Positions 24,260 through 32,465 of a stretch of DNA of 47,940 nucleotides are shown in pieces. The stretch comes from Pseudoalteromonas sp. A601. Its GTDB lineage: Bacteria; Pseudomonadota; Gammaproteobacteria; Enterobacterales; Alteromonadaceae. The stretch covers positions 1 to 47,940 of the forward strand of contig NZ_MXQF01000036.1 of NCBI RefSeq assembly GCF_002165575.1. Reading direction: 5' to 3'. The translations under genes and the position numbers were made by a program. Position 1 is the first letter of the stretch, and every line of letters starts with the position of its first letter. Below the pieces are notes generated by a model, which was given only the letters and a program-made list of their open reading frames with translations, was not told the DNA's origin and ran no database searches.

Positions 24260-25084
24260 ATGGTAAATGGTTTATTGATTCTTGCGTTAATAGCGTTTGT
24301 GGTTTTTTATTGGCGCTGGCCTGATATTCAAAATCAACTTTGGCAAAAAAAATACCAAAAGTACCGCCTTAATGAGCAGCAAAAATCTATATTGTTGCGT
24401 TATATGCCTATTTATCAAAAAATGACAGATGCTGATCGCGCTAAACTTGAGCGTCACATCGTTTGGTTTTTAAATGAAAAGCGCTTTATTGGCTGCGATG
24501 GTCTAAAGCTTAACGATGCCATGAAGCTGATTGTTGCAGCGGATGCTTGCTTGCTTGTGCTAAATAAGCCTTGGCCTTTATATAAAAATGTTAGGGAAAT
24601 CTTATTATACCCAAGTGCCTATTACGCCCCGCAAACCTCTCGTGATAATGCCGGTTTAGTGAGCTATCACAATACAGTGCGACAAGGTGAGTCTTGGCCT
24701 GGCGGTACTTTGGTTCTAAGTTGGCATGATGTACTTGAAGGAAACCGCTTACCAAGTGACGGCCATAACTTAGTGTTTCATGAATTTGCACATCAACTTG
24801 ATCAAGAAACCGGTAAAACAACGGGTACGCCATTACTAAAAAAAGAGGCTGATTATAAAGAATGGGCGAGAGTGTTTAGCCGTGCATTTAATCAACTCAA
24901 AACACATGTAGTTTACAGTATGCCGCATGTTATCCACAGTTATGGCGCGACTAACGAAGCTGAATTTTTTGCTGTGATCACTGAAACGTTTTTAGAAAAG
25001 CCTAGTGAACTGCGCCATTACGACCCTGAGATTTATACTATGCTGGTGAACTATTACCAGTTTGATCCAATTAAATGGCATTAA
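24260..25084 (+). CDS. mtfA: MtfA-type zinc peptidase with N-terminal membrane anchor
   Basis: This 274-residue protein is of the MtfA family, related to anthrax lethal factor peptidases. The zinc site HEFAHQLD (His174, Glu175, His178) is present, and the distal glutamate motif NEAEFFAVITETFLEKP supplies the third ligand. In E. coli MtfA binds the repressor Mlc and so frees glucose-uptake genes. Here an N-terminal hydrophobic helix (about residues 4-20) suggests the protein sits on the inner membrane, unlike the soluble E. coli form. The gene follows the diguanylate cyclase by 95 bases and precedes the amidohydrolase. Confidence 0.88.
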   Translation: MVNGLLILALIAFVVFYWRWPDIQNQLWQKKYQKYRLNEQQKSILLRYMPIYQKMTDADRAKLERHIVWFLNEKRFIGCDGLKLNDAMKLIVAADACLLVLNKPWPLYKNVREILLYPSAYYAPQTSRDNAGLVSYHNTVRQGESWPGGTLVLSWHDVLEGNRLPSDGHNLVFHEFAHQLDQETGKTTGTPLLKKEADYKEWARVFSRAFNQLKTHVVYSMPHVIHSYGATNEAEFFAVITETFLEKPSELRHYDPEIYTMLVNYYQFDPIKWH

Positions 25085-25180
25085 CCGCCAATTTAAGACG
25101 CTTTATCAGATATTGCTGGTAACTTGCTGTGCTTTTTGTTGCAATCATATTAATAAACAACAAAAACAAGCGAGAATTCG

Positions 25181-28100
25181 ATGAAAAAACTACTGCAAAC
25201 AGCATTGGCTGTATCAGTATCGTTAGCACTTTATTCAAATGTTCATGCTGCAGATAATGTAGATGATAAAAAATGGCAAGTAGATGCCCCTCAAGGCAAA
25301 TTCGTCGATGCGACGATTAATGTTAACCAAGGCACTTGGATGAACATTGATGTGAGCCCTGATGGAGATACGATTGTATTTGATTTACTCGGCGACATTT
25401 ACACTATGCCTATCAGCGGCGGAAAGGCTACTCAGCTGACATCAGACATTGCTTGGCAAATGCAGCCACGTTTTAGCCCTGATGGTAAACATATTGCGTT
25501 TACCTCAGACCAAGGTGGTGGCGACAATATTTGGCTAATGGACGTGGATGGTGAAAATCAAACCGCTGTTACCGACGAAACTTTTAGATTACTCAATAGT
25601 CCTGCTTGGAGCCCTGATGGCGATTATATCGTGGCACGTAAGCACTTTACTGCAACACGCTCGTTAGGTGCTGGTGAAGTATGGCTTTATCATAAAGCGG
25701 GTGGTAAAGGTGTTCAGCTAACGAAGCGTGCTGATGACCAAAAAGATTTAGGTGAGCCAATGTTTTCACCTGATGGGCGTTATGTTTACTTCTCTCATGA
25801 TGCGACACCAGGAAAAACCTTCCATTACTCAAAAGATTCTGTTGCCGGTATTTATAAGATTAAACGTTTTGACCGCCAAACAGGTGAAATTGAGACCATT
25901 ATCAGTGGTATGGGTGGAGCTATTAGACCAACACCGTCACCAGATGGTAAAAAGCTGGCGTATATTAAGCGTGATGATTTCCAAACCAGTTTATATGTTT
26001 ATGACTTAACCTCAGGCAAACACACCAAACTTTATGACAAGCTTGAACGTGATATGCAAGAAACCTGGGCGATTCATGGCGTTTACCCGACTATCGCGTG
26101 GACACCAGATAATGACGAGCTGGTATTTTGGGCTGGGGGTAAAATTCATAAACTCGATGTTGAAGATAAGTCAGTTGAGAACATTGCTTTTAATGTTGAA
26201 ACGAATAAAAAAATTCAAACAGCAGTACGTTTTACGCAAGATATTGATAGTGAAGATTTTGATATAAAAATGCTGCGTAATGTTCAAGTATCGCCGGATG
26301 GTGAAACCGCTATTTTTGAAGCGCTTGGGCATATTTATAAGCGCGATTTAGAGTCAGGAAAAATAAAACGCTTAACACGCCAAGATGATCACTTTGAATT
26401 ATTTCCACAGTATTCTCGTGACGGTAAAAAAATTGTTTATGTTACATGGGACGACAACGAGCAAGGCAGTGTTCGTGTGGTATCAGCACGAAGCGGTCGC
26501 GGCGACACAATAACAGATCAGCCGGGTAAATATGTTGAGCCAACATTTAGCCCAGACGGTAAAACTGTGGTTTATCGTAAAGCGTCAGGCGGTGGCATTT
26601 TAAATCCGGATTGGTCATTACACCCAGGTATTTACGCGGTAAGTGCGAAAGGCGGTGAGGCTGAATTAATTACTAAAAGTGGTTATCAACCGCAATTTGG
26701 CGCGACCAGTGACCGTATTTTTGTTATGAGCCCGTGGCCAAAACCAAGCTTAAGCGTGGTTGACCTTGATTCTAAAAAAGCACAGAAGCTATATGAATCA
26801 AAACATGCGACAGAATTTAGAGTGTCACCTAATGGCAAATACTTAGCGTTTGCAGAGCGCTTTAAAGTGTTTGTAACGCCACTTGTAGAAAATGGTAAGA
26901 GCATTAATATTGGCCCGAAAGACAGCCAATTTCCGATTGAGCAATTATCTGTTCGTGCTGGTGAAAGCATTAGCTGGAGCGCAAACAGTGATAAACTTTA
27001 TTGGACTTTAGGCCCAGAGCTTTATCATGCCAGTTTAGCGGGTATTTTTGATATAAACCAAGCCGATGATGCCGATTTTAAAGTAAAAAGCGGTGATAAC
27101 ATCAGCTTTCGCAAAAAAATGGCTGAGCCAAAAGGTATGTTTGCGCTAACCGGTGCGCGTATTATCACTATGCAAGGTGATAGAGTCATCGAAAACGGCG
27201 TACTGATCACTGATGGCAAACACATCAAAGCAGTTGGTAGTGCTGATAGCGTCACGATCCCAAAAGGTGCACAAGTCATTAACGTGGCAGGTAAAACCAT
27301 TATGCCAGGTATTGTGGATGCCCATGCCCATGGCTCGCAAGGCAGTAATGAGATCATTCCTGAGCAAAATTGGAAAAACCTAGCTGGTTTGTCATTGGGT
27401 GTGACCACTATTCACGATCCATCTAACGACACCACCGAAATATTTGCTGCCAGTGAAATGCAAAAAGCAGGCACCATTGTTGGGCCGCGTATTTTCTCAA
27501 CGGGGACCATTTTATATGGGGCAAACATGCCAGGTTACACCTCACATATTGATTCGTTAGAGGATGCTAAATTCCATTTAGAGCGTTTAAAGAAAGTGGG
27601 TGCGTTTAGTGTTAAATCATATAACCAACCACGACGTGAGCAACGTCAACAAGTTATTGAAGCTGGTCGTGAGCTTGAAATGATGGTGGTGCCAGAAGGT
27701 GGCTCATTATTACAACATAACTTAACCATGGTAGTGGATGGTCACACAGGGATTGAGCATTCAATTCCTGTGGCGAATATTTATGATGATATTAAACAGC
27801 TTTGGTCGCAAAGTGACGTTGGTTATACGCCGACTTTAGGTGTTGCTTACGGTGGTATTTGGGGTGAAAACTATTGGTATGATAAAACCGATGTGTGGAA
27901 TCACCCGCGCTTGAGTAAGTTTGTGCCTAAAAACCAACTGTTGCCGCGTTCTATGCGCCGCGTTAAAGCGCCCGATCATCACTATAATCACTTTAATAAT
28001 GCACGCGTAGCGAAAGAGCTGCAAGACTTAGGTGTATTAGTGAATTTAGGTGCGCATGGACAACGTGAAGGTTTGGCGGCTCATTGGGAAATTTGGATGT

Positions 28101-28366
28101 TTGCACAAGGCGGCATGACGCCACTCGAAGCGCTACGGGCCGCAACACTCGACCCTGCTAAATACATTGGCCTTGATAAAAACATTGGTTCACTTGAGGT
28201 GGGTAAACTTGCCGATTTAGTCGTGATTGATGGTAATCCACTTGAGAACATTCGTGATACCGATAAAATTGACTACACCATGATCAATGGCCGTTTATTT
28301 AACGCCGCCACAATGAATGAAGTAGGCCAAAAACAACGTGATAAACTTTACTTTGAAAAGAAGTAA
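25181..28366 (+). CDS. Secreted TolB-propeller amidohydrolase
   Basis: This is a 1061-residue periplasmic protein with a signal peptide (about 1-23). Residues about 40-600 contain PD40/TolB-type propeller repeats (SPDG motifs such as VSPDGDTIVFD, FSPDGKHIAFTS). The C-terminal part is an amidohydrolase TIM barrel: His715 and His717 (GIVDAHAHGS) bind metal, VKSYNQPR supplies a candidate bridging lysine, GHTGIEHS and NLGAHGQREG later ligands, and the end domain has VGKLADLVVIDGNPL. Family members act on cyclic amides or dipeptides, but the substrate here is unknown. It is a single-gene unit ending at an intrinsic terminator. Confidence 0.88.
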   Translation: MKKLLQTALAVSVSLALYSNVHAADNVDDKKWQVDAPQGKFVDATINVNQGTWMNIDVSPDGDTIVFDLLGDIYTMPISGGKATQLTSDIAWQMQPRFSPDGKHIAFTSDQGGGDNIWLMDVDGENQTAVTDETFRLLNSPAWSPDGDYIVARKHFTATRSLGAGEVWLYHKAGGKGVQLTKRADDQKDLGEPMFSPDGRYVYFSHDATPGKTFHYSKDSVAGIYKIKRFDRQTGEIETIISGMGGAIRPTPSPDGKKLAYIKRDDFQTSLYVYDLTSGKHTKLYDKLERDMQETWAIHGVYPTIAWTPDNDELVFWAGGKIHKLDVEDKSVENIAFNVETNKKIQTAVRFTQDIDSEDFDIKMLRNVQVSPDGETAIFEALGHIYKRDLESGKIKRLTRQDDHFELFPQYSRDGKKIVYVTWDDNEQGSVRVVSARSGRGDTITDQPGKYVEPTFSPDGKTVVYRKASGGGILNPDWSLHPGIYAVSAKGGEAELITKSGYQPQFGATSDRIFVMSPWPKPSLSVVDLDSKKAQKLYESKHATEFRVSPNGKYLAFAERFKVFVTPLVENGKSINIGPKDSQFPIEQLSVRAGESISWSANSDKLYWTLGPELYHASLAGIFDINQADDADFKVKSGDNISFRKKMAEPKGMFALTGARIITMQGDRVIENGVLITDGKHIKAVGSADSVTIPKGAQVINVAGKTIMPGIVDAHAHGSQGSNEIIPEQNWKNLAGLSLGVTTIHDPSNDTTEIFAASEMQKAGTIVGPRIFSTGTILYGANMPGYTSHIDSLEDAKFHLERLKKVGAFSVKSYNQPRREQRQQVIEAGRELEMMVVPEGGSLLQHNLTMVVDGHTGIEHSIPVANIYDDIKQLWSQSDVGYTPTLGVAYGGIWGENYWYDKTDVWNHPRLSKFVPKNQLLPRSMRRVKAPDHHYNHFNNARVAKELQDLGVLVNLGAHGQREGLAAHWEIWMFAQGGMTPLEALRAATLDPAKYIGLDKNIGSLEVGKLADLVVIDGNPLENIRDTDKIDYTMINGRLFNAATMNEVGQKQRDKLYFEKK

Positions 28367-28397
28367 AAAACAAAACACCGAATAGGTGGTTATGACT

Positions 28398-28421
28398 AAA
28401 AGCGGCATTAGCCGCTTTTTT
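28398..28421 (+). terminator. Intrinsic terminator of the amidohydrolase gene
   Basis: AAAAGCGGC and GCCGCTTTTTT pair around ATTA, with a T run directly after. Confidence 0.9.
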
Positions 28422-28439
28422 GCTTTTTGGGCATACCCT

Positions 28440-29012
28440 TTAAGCAATAAGCTTTTTTAATATAGTTTTATCAAGCAGCAATGTTTGAGGCTGTTTGCTG
28501 ACTCTTGCTTGGCAAATCATTCCCTCTTTTAATGTCATAAGTAATTTACTTAATTTCTCTGCCTCTGAAGGGGCTTCTTTAAATTGCGGTGTAAGTGCAA
28601 GCGCTTCATAAATAATTTTAAGTACAGTCTGTTTATGCTTTGTGCATAATTGAGCAATAGGGTGCGTGTCCAGTGGAAATTCAGCTGCCGTATTTACAAA
28701 AAAGCAGCCATTAAAATCTCCAAGCTCATCTACTTGATTGTTGATCCAAAGCGATAATGCATTAAAGAGTGCATCAGCTATATCCAATGGTGTTTTAGCA
28801 TAAATAAATTGTGATTTTAGCCACCCGTTAAAGCGCTCATCTCGCTCTACTAAACATGCACATATGAGTTCATCTTTACTACTAAAGTGATTATACAGCG
28901 TCTTTTTAGCAACCTTAGCAGACTGTATTACCTCATTGATGCCTACTTCATGAATGCCTTTATTGTAAAAAAGCGCTAATGCTGTATTGACGATTTGACT
29001 ACGTTTATTCAT
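28440..29012 (-). CDS. TetR-family repressor
   Basis: This 190-residue regulator has the N-terminal helix-turn-helix typical of TetR (IVNTALALFYNKGIHEVGINEVIQSAKVAKKTLYNHFSSKDELI). The C-terminal ligand domain has the sequence FNGCFFVNTAAEF seen in the AcrR/YxaF-like group. It is transcribed away from the HPP gene. Between the two lie two operator palindromes (29046-29090), so it very probably represses itself and the HPP gene. The inducer is not known. Confidence 0.9.
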   Translation of the reverse strand: MNKRSQIVNTALALFYNKGIHEVGINEVIQSAKVAKKTLYNHFSSKDELICACLVERDERFNGWLKSQFIYAKTPLDIADALFNALSLWINNQVDELGDFNGCFFVNTAAEFPLDTHPIAQLCTKHKQTVLKIIYEALALTPQFKEAPSEAEKLSKLLMTLKEGMICQARVSKQPQTLLLDKTILKKLIA

Positions 29013-29045
29013 ATCGGCTCCTTTAAAAAAGTAAGCTTGACACGA

Positions 29046-29090
29046 GTAGACCGATTTGTCTACTATATGCAGGTAGACAAGTCGGTCTAC
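29046..29090. promoter_or_regulatory. Double TetR-type operator between the repressor and the HPP gene
   Basis: Two 18-base palindromes, GTAGACCGATTTGTCTAC (29046-29063) and GTAGACAAGTCGGTCTAC (29073-29090), are inverted copies of each other with one mismatch. Each has GTAGAC/GTCTAC arms. The 9-base spacer gives a 27-base pitch, so two dimers could bind the same control region. Confidence 0.8.
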
Positions 29091-29105
29091 TTATTGGAGC
29101 TAATT

Positions 29106-29576
29106 ATGAATGGTGATGTTCTAAAAGCAATAAGTGCTGGAGTATTTTCAGCGATAACCTTAAGTGTGTTGGTTTTTTTAGATAGTTTAGGAAATTATGG
29201 TATTTGGTTAATGGCCCCTTTTGGTGCTACTGCGGTATTAGTATTTGGCGTACCGTCTAGTCCTTTGGCTAAGGCTAAAAACGTAATTGGAGGGCACTTT
29301 TTAACCGCATTGATAGGGGTTGTTTTTGTTAATTATATCGGTGTAGATACAGTGAGCATTGCAATGGCTACAGGGCTTGCGATTAGTATGATGATGTTGA
29401 CGAACACTGTTCATCCTGCTGCGGGAGCCAATCCTATTTTGATAATGGTGACGGGGCAAAGTTGGCCGTTTTTAATTGCGCCAGTATTAGTAGGCACTAT
29501 ATTCATCGTTTTATGCGGATATTTATCTCAGAGGCTGCTAAAAGGATATTTATTTAGGCACAAAAAAACCGCTTAA
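29106..29576 (+). CDS. HPP-family membrane protein
   Basis: This 156-residue inner-membrane protein has four hydrophobic helices and the family's HPP region (TNTVHPAAGANP). Other signatures are MAPFGATAVLVFGVPSSPLAKAKN and the glycine of IGGHF. Some HPP proteins carry nitrite across membranes; a role here is unproven. The ATG at 29106 follows GGAG by 7 bases; an open frame upstream runs through the operators and is not real. A divergent TetR repressor controls it. Its stop codon lies inside its terminator. Confidence 0.85.
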   Translation: MNGDVLKAISAGVFSAITLSVLVFLDSLGNYGIWLMAPFGATAVLVFGVPSSPLAKAKNVIGGHFLTALIGVVFVNYIGVDTVSIAMATGLAISMMMLTNTVHPAAGANPILIMVTGQSWPFLIAPVLVGTIFIVLCGYLSQRLLKGYLFRHKKTA

Positions 29577-29589
29577 CAGCGGTTTTTTT
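29562..29589. terminator. Bidirectional terminator containing the HPP stop codon
   Basis: AAAAAAACCGCT and AGCGGTTTTTTT pair around TAAC, whose TAA is the HPP gene's stop. Its T runs serve both this gene and the convergent gene at 29612-29983. Confidence 0.88.
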
Positions 29590-29611
29590 ATTTAAAGTGT
29601 ATTACTTTAAA

Positions 29612-29983
29612 TTACACAACACCGCGCGGTAGGCGACAGTCATGATCTTTTTCAGCTAGGTAAACAATCCATAACTCTTCGGCTGTGTAGCCGTCTTCGT
29701 TAGCTGTTACGACAGCAAATGGTGCTTTTTTCTCAGCTGATTTTGCTGGCGCAGCAGTTTTAGTTTTAGTTTTTTTAGCTGGCGCTTTTGCAGCAGGTTG
29801 CTCAGCTGTTTTACCAGATGTTAACTGCTCGGTTAACTCTGCTACATCTGCAAGGCGTAAATTTTTACCGCCATCGATGCTGTACCAACCAGGTTTTGTA
29901 GTGATTTCAGGTTTCTTGCCATTGGCTGCTTCATATGCTGCTTCAAAGGCATTTAACACTTCTGTTTTGTCTAGTTTGCTCAT
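29612..29983 (-). CDS. Small two-domain protein with Ala/Lys linker, unknown function
   Basis: This is a 123-residue protein I do not recognise. Residues 1-54 form a helical domain with a short KPGWYSIDGGKNLRL hairpin. Residues about 55-86 are an Ala/Lys/Pro-rich, histone-H1-like linker (AKAPAKKTKTKTAAPAKSAEKK). Residues 87-123 form a compact acidic-aromatic end (EDGYTAEELWIVYLAEKDHDC) closing with PRGVV. The basic linker suggests contact with nucleic acid, without proof. The start at 29983 follows AGGG by about 9 bases; a longer open frame from 30025 adds residues with no support. Confidence 0.65.
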   Translation of the reverse strand: MSKLDKTEVLNAFEAAYEAANGKKPEITTKPGWYSIDGGKNLRLADVAELTEQLTSGKTAEQPAAKAPAKKTKTKTAAPAKSAEKKAPFAVVTANEDGYTAEELWIVYLAEKDHDCRLPRGVV

Positions 29984-30133
29984 CAGAGACCCTATACGTT
30001 GTAAACACAGATAAAGAATACACATTTATACCTAGTTTTAGCGAACTTTTCAATTTTTTGCGATTTTCCTTTCATTTTGCTGCTATAAGCGCCAAAATTT
30101 GCACAAAATCTAATGCAGAGGTGGCAAAGTATT

Positions 30134-30886
30134 ATGCAGCGTAGAGAATTTAACCAATTATTAAATGAGATCTTAAAACCTGATTCAATTAAAGATTTTT
30201 GCCCAAACGGGCTGCAAGTTGAAGGTCAGGAGCAGATTAAAAAAATTGTTACGGGCGTTACTGCAAGCCAAGCACTCATTGATGCCGCAATTGCACATAG
30301 TGCGGATACAATTTTGGTGCACCATGGTTATTTTTGGAAAGGTGAATCACAACCTATTACAGGGATGAAAAAGCGTCGTGTAGGTGCGTTATTAGCGCAT
30401 GATATTAACTTGTTTGCTTATCATTTACCGCTTGATGTTCACCCTGTGATTGGGAATAACGCGCAACTAGCAGAGCTTCTCGATATGCAGTGGGAAACAG
30501 GTCTTGAGCCTGTTAATAATAGCGTTGCTGTTAAAGGACGTTTAAAAAAGCCTATGATGGGTGAGCAATTTGCACAAAAGATTGCCCAAGTCCTTAACCG
30601 TGAACCATTAACGAGTTTAGTACGTGATGAACCAATTGAAACCATTGCTTGGTGTACAGGTGGCGGACAAGGCTATATAGATTTAGCGGCAAGCCAAGGT
30701 GTGGATGCATATTTAACAGGGGAGGCATCAGAGCAAACGATTCATAGCTCTCGTGAGCAAGGTATCGACTTTTTTGCAGCTGGGCATCACGCCACAGAGC
30801 GTTATGGGATCAAGGCCCTTGGAGAGCTGTTATCACAAGAGCATGGTTTTGATGTAACTTTCATTGATATAGACAACCCGGTATAA
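30134..30886 (+). CDS. Nif3-like dinuclear metal-centre protein (YbgI)
   Basis: This 251-residue protein matches the Nif3/YbgI family of hexameric proteins with two metal ions per subunit. Metal-site motifs are VHHGYFWKGE, HLPLDVHP and the late AGHHATERYG. In several bacteria these proteins act as GTP cyclohydrolase-like or DNA-end-binding proteins; the role is not settled. The ATG at 30134 is used because AGAGGTGG precedes it by about 9 bases. The yqcC-truC-yqcA genes follow on the same strand with a 7-base gap, so it probably leads that operon. Confidence 0.9.
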   Translation: MQRREFNQLLNEILKPDSIKDFCPNGLQVEGQEQIKKIVTGVTASQALIDAAIAHSADTILVHHGYFWKGESQPITGMKKRRVGALLAHDINLFAYHLPLDVHPVIGNNAQLAELLDMQWETGLEPVNNSVAVKGRLKKPMMGEQFAQKIAQVLNREPLTSLVRDEPIETIAWCTGGGQGYIDLAASQGVDAYLTGEASEQTIHSSREQGIDFFAAGHHATERYGIKALGELLSQEHGFDVTFIDIDNPV

Positions 30887-30893
30887 ACGATAT

Positions 30894-31214
30894 ATGCACC
30901 AACTAATTCAGAGCTATTTAGCACAACTTGAATCATTACTGAAGCAGCATCAGCTTTGGCAAAATGAGCCGATTGATGCCAAAGCGTTACTTTCAACTAC
31001 GCCATTTTGTCATGATACGATGGCGTTTGAGCAATGGCTGCAATTTGTGTTTATTGAAAAAATGGGTGCACTTGTTGCCAATCAACAGCCCCTGCCGAGT
31101 AACTTTGCTATTGCTCCAATGGGGGAGCTTATGCTTGGAAATAAATCCGGTGGCACAGAAGTCACTGCATTACTGAATAAATTAGATACAGCTTTTGGAA
31201 GCCTAAATGATTGA
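30894..31214 (+). CDS. yqcC: YqcC family protein
   Basis: This small 106-residue helical protein is the counterpart of E. coli YqcC (DUF446). Motifs FEQWLQFVFIEKMGALV and LPSNFAIAPM are conserved. Function is unknown, but the gene is regularly next to truC. The last 8 bases overlap the start of truC, which indicates translational coupling. Confidence 0.88.
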   Translation: MHQLIQSYLAQLESLLKQHQLWQNEPIDAKALLSTTPFCHDTMAFEQWLQFVFIEKMGALVANQQPLPSNFAIAPMGELMLGNKSGGTEVTALLNKLDTAFGSLND

Positions 31215-31971
31215 ACGCCCAGAGCCAATTGAGTTTGGTGAATTAGAAATTTTATACCGTGATGAAAATTACGTCGCGATAAATAAACCATCGGGTTTAC
31301 TTGTCCACCGTTCTTTTTTGGATAAACATGAAACACAATTTGCGATGCAAATGCTGCGAGATCAGATTGGTCAGCGTGTTTTTCCTGTTCATCGATTAGA
31401 TAGGCCAACCTCAGGTGTATTGCTATTTGCGCTTAGCTCAGAAGCTGCGCGTGATATAAACCAATTGTTTATTGATAATCAAATAAGTAAACGTTATTTA
31501 GCTTTAGTACGTGGCTTTGCGCCAGAGTCGGTATTTTTAGATAAACCGCTAAAAGAAGAGCTTGATAAAATTGCTGATAAATTTGCTGATCAGGACAAAG
31601 CCCCTCAGCAAGCTCAAACACAGTTTAATTGTTTGCACCAAGCTGCGTTGCCAATTCCAATAGGAAAGTATCCAACAGTGCGTTATTCATTGGTTGAGTG
31701 TTTTCCTAAAACTGGGCGAAAGCATCAAATACGCAGGCACTTGAAGCATTTATCATTACCGATTATCGGTGATGTTAATCATGGCGATAATCAGCATAAC
31801 CAGTTTTTTCGGGAGCACTTTACATTGCGTCGGTTAATGTTATTTGCAACTGAGCTTAACTTTGTGCACCCTTATACAAAGCAAGCTGTAAAAATAAAAG
31901 CGCCACTGGGTGAAGCAATGCTGAGCATTTGTCAGCAACTCGGCTGGCCAAACCAAGAAAAGGATTATTAA
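31207..31971 (+). CDS. truC: tRNA pseudouridine(65) synthase TruC
   Basis: This 254-residue member of the RluA-type pseudouridine synthases modifies U65 of tRNAs in the cytoplasm. The catalytic motif HRLDRPTSG contains Asp65, and the family ends with the KTGRKHQIRRHLKHL motif. It lies between yqcC and yqcA as in E. coli; its TAA stop overlaps the first base of the next gene's ATG. Confidence 0.93.
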   Translation: MIERPEPIEFGELEILYRDENYVAINKPSGLLVHRSFLDKHETQFAMQMLRDQIGQRVFPVHRLDRPTSGVLLFALSSEAARDINQLFIDNQISKRYLALVRGFAPESVFLDKPLKEELDKIADKFADQDKAPQQAQTQFNCLHQAALPIPIGKYPTVRYSLVECFPKTGRKHQIRRHLKHLSLPIIGDVNHGDNQHNQFFREHFTLRRLMLFATELNFVHPYTKQAVKIKAPLGEAMLSICQQLGWPNQEKDY

Positions 31972-32420
31972 TGGCAACGATAAGTATATTTGTCGGCAGT
32001 GTTTATGGTGGAGCAGAACGCTTAAGTGACGACGTGATTGAATTGATTGAGCAGTCAAACCATCAAGCAAAGCTGATCATCACACCTACATTAGATGATG
32101 TAAAGTCAGCGAGTCATATATTGGTAATTACCTCAACCACTGGGCAAGGTGAGATACCAGATAATTTAGCGCCGCTCTATAGCCAGCTTAACAGTCAGTT
32201 CCCTATGCTTACAGGTAAACCTTACGGCATTGTGGCTATGGGAGACAGAAGTTATGGCGACACTTTTTGCGGTGCAGGGCGAAGCTTTGATGAGCTGCTC
32301 CGTGATTTACAGGCAAAGCCAATTGGTCATCGTTTAGAAATTGATGCCTGTGAAGATTTTGAACCTTGGCCTGTAACAGAGCCTTGGTTAAAGCTGTGGT
32401 TAAGTAAGCTTCCCGAGTAA
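31971..32420 (+). CDS. yqcA: Short-chain flavodoxin YqcA
   Basis: This 149-residue flavodoxin is the same length as E. coli YqcA. FMN phosphate loop residues (VGSVYGGAERLSD), the STTGQGEIPDNL loop and the AMGDRSYGDTFCGAG segment are in place. It carries electrons, probably for the neighbouring tRNA-modifying enzymes or for MiaB-type reactions; partners are not shown. The ATG overlaps the truC stop (TAATG). It ends at a strong terminator. Confidence 0.93.
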   Translation: MATISIFVGSVYGGAERLSDDVIELIEQSNHQAKLIITPTLDDVKSASHILVITSTTGQGEIPDNLAPLYSQLNSQFPMLTGKPYGIVAMGDRSYGDTFCGAGRSFDELLRDLQAKPIGHRLEIDACEDFEPWPVTEPWLKLWLSKLPE

Positions 32421-32450
32421 GTAAAAAGAGCGCGTGAGCGCTCTTTTTAC
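32421..32450. terminator. Bidirectional terminator between yqcA and mltD
   Basis: GTAAAAAGAGCGC and GCGCTCTTTTTAC are perfect arms with a 4-base loop directly after the yqcA stop. It has A and T runs on both sides and separates two convergent genes. Confidence 0.9.
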
Positions 32451-32465
32451 TAGTTTTAGCTTACG

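Noticed and set aside
28995..29105. Longer start of the HPP protein
   Set aside because: The extension runs through the two operator palindromes and lacks a ribosome binding site; the ATG at 29106 has GGAG.
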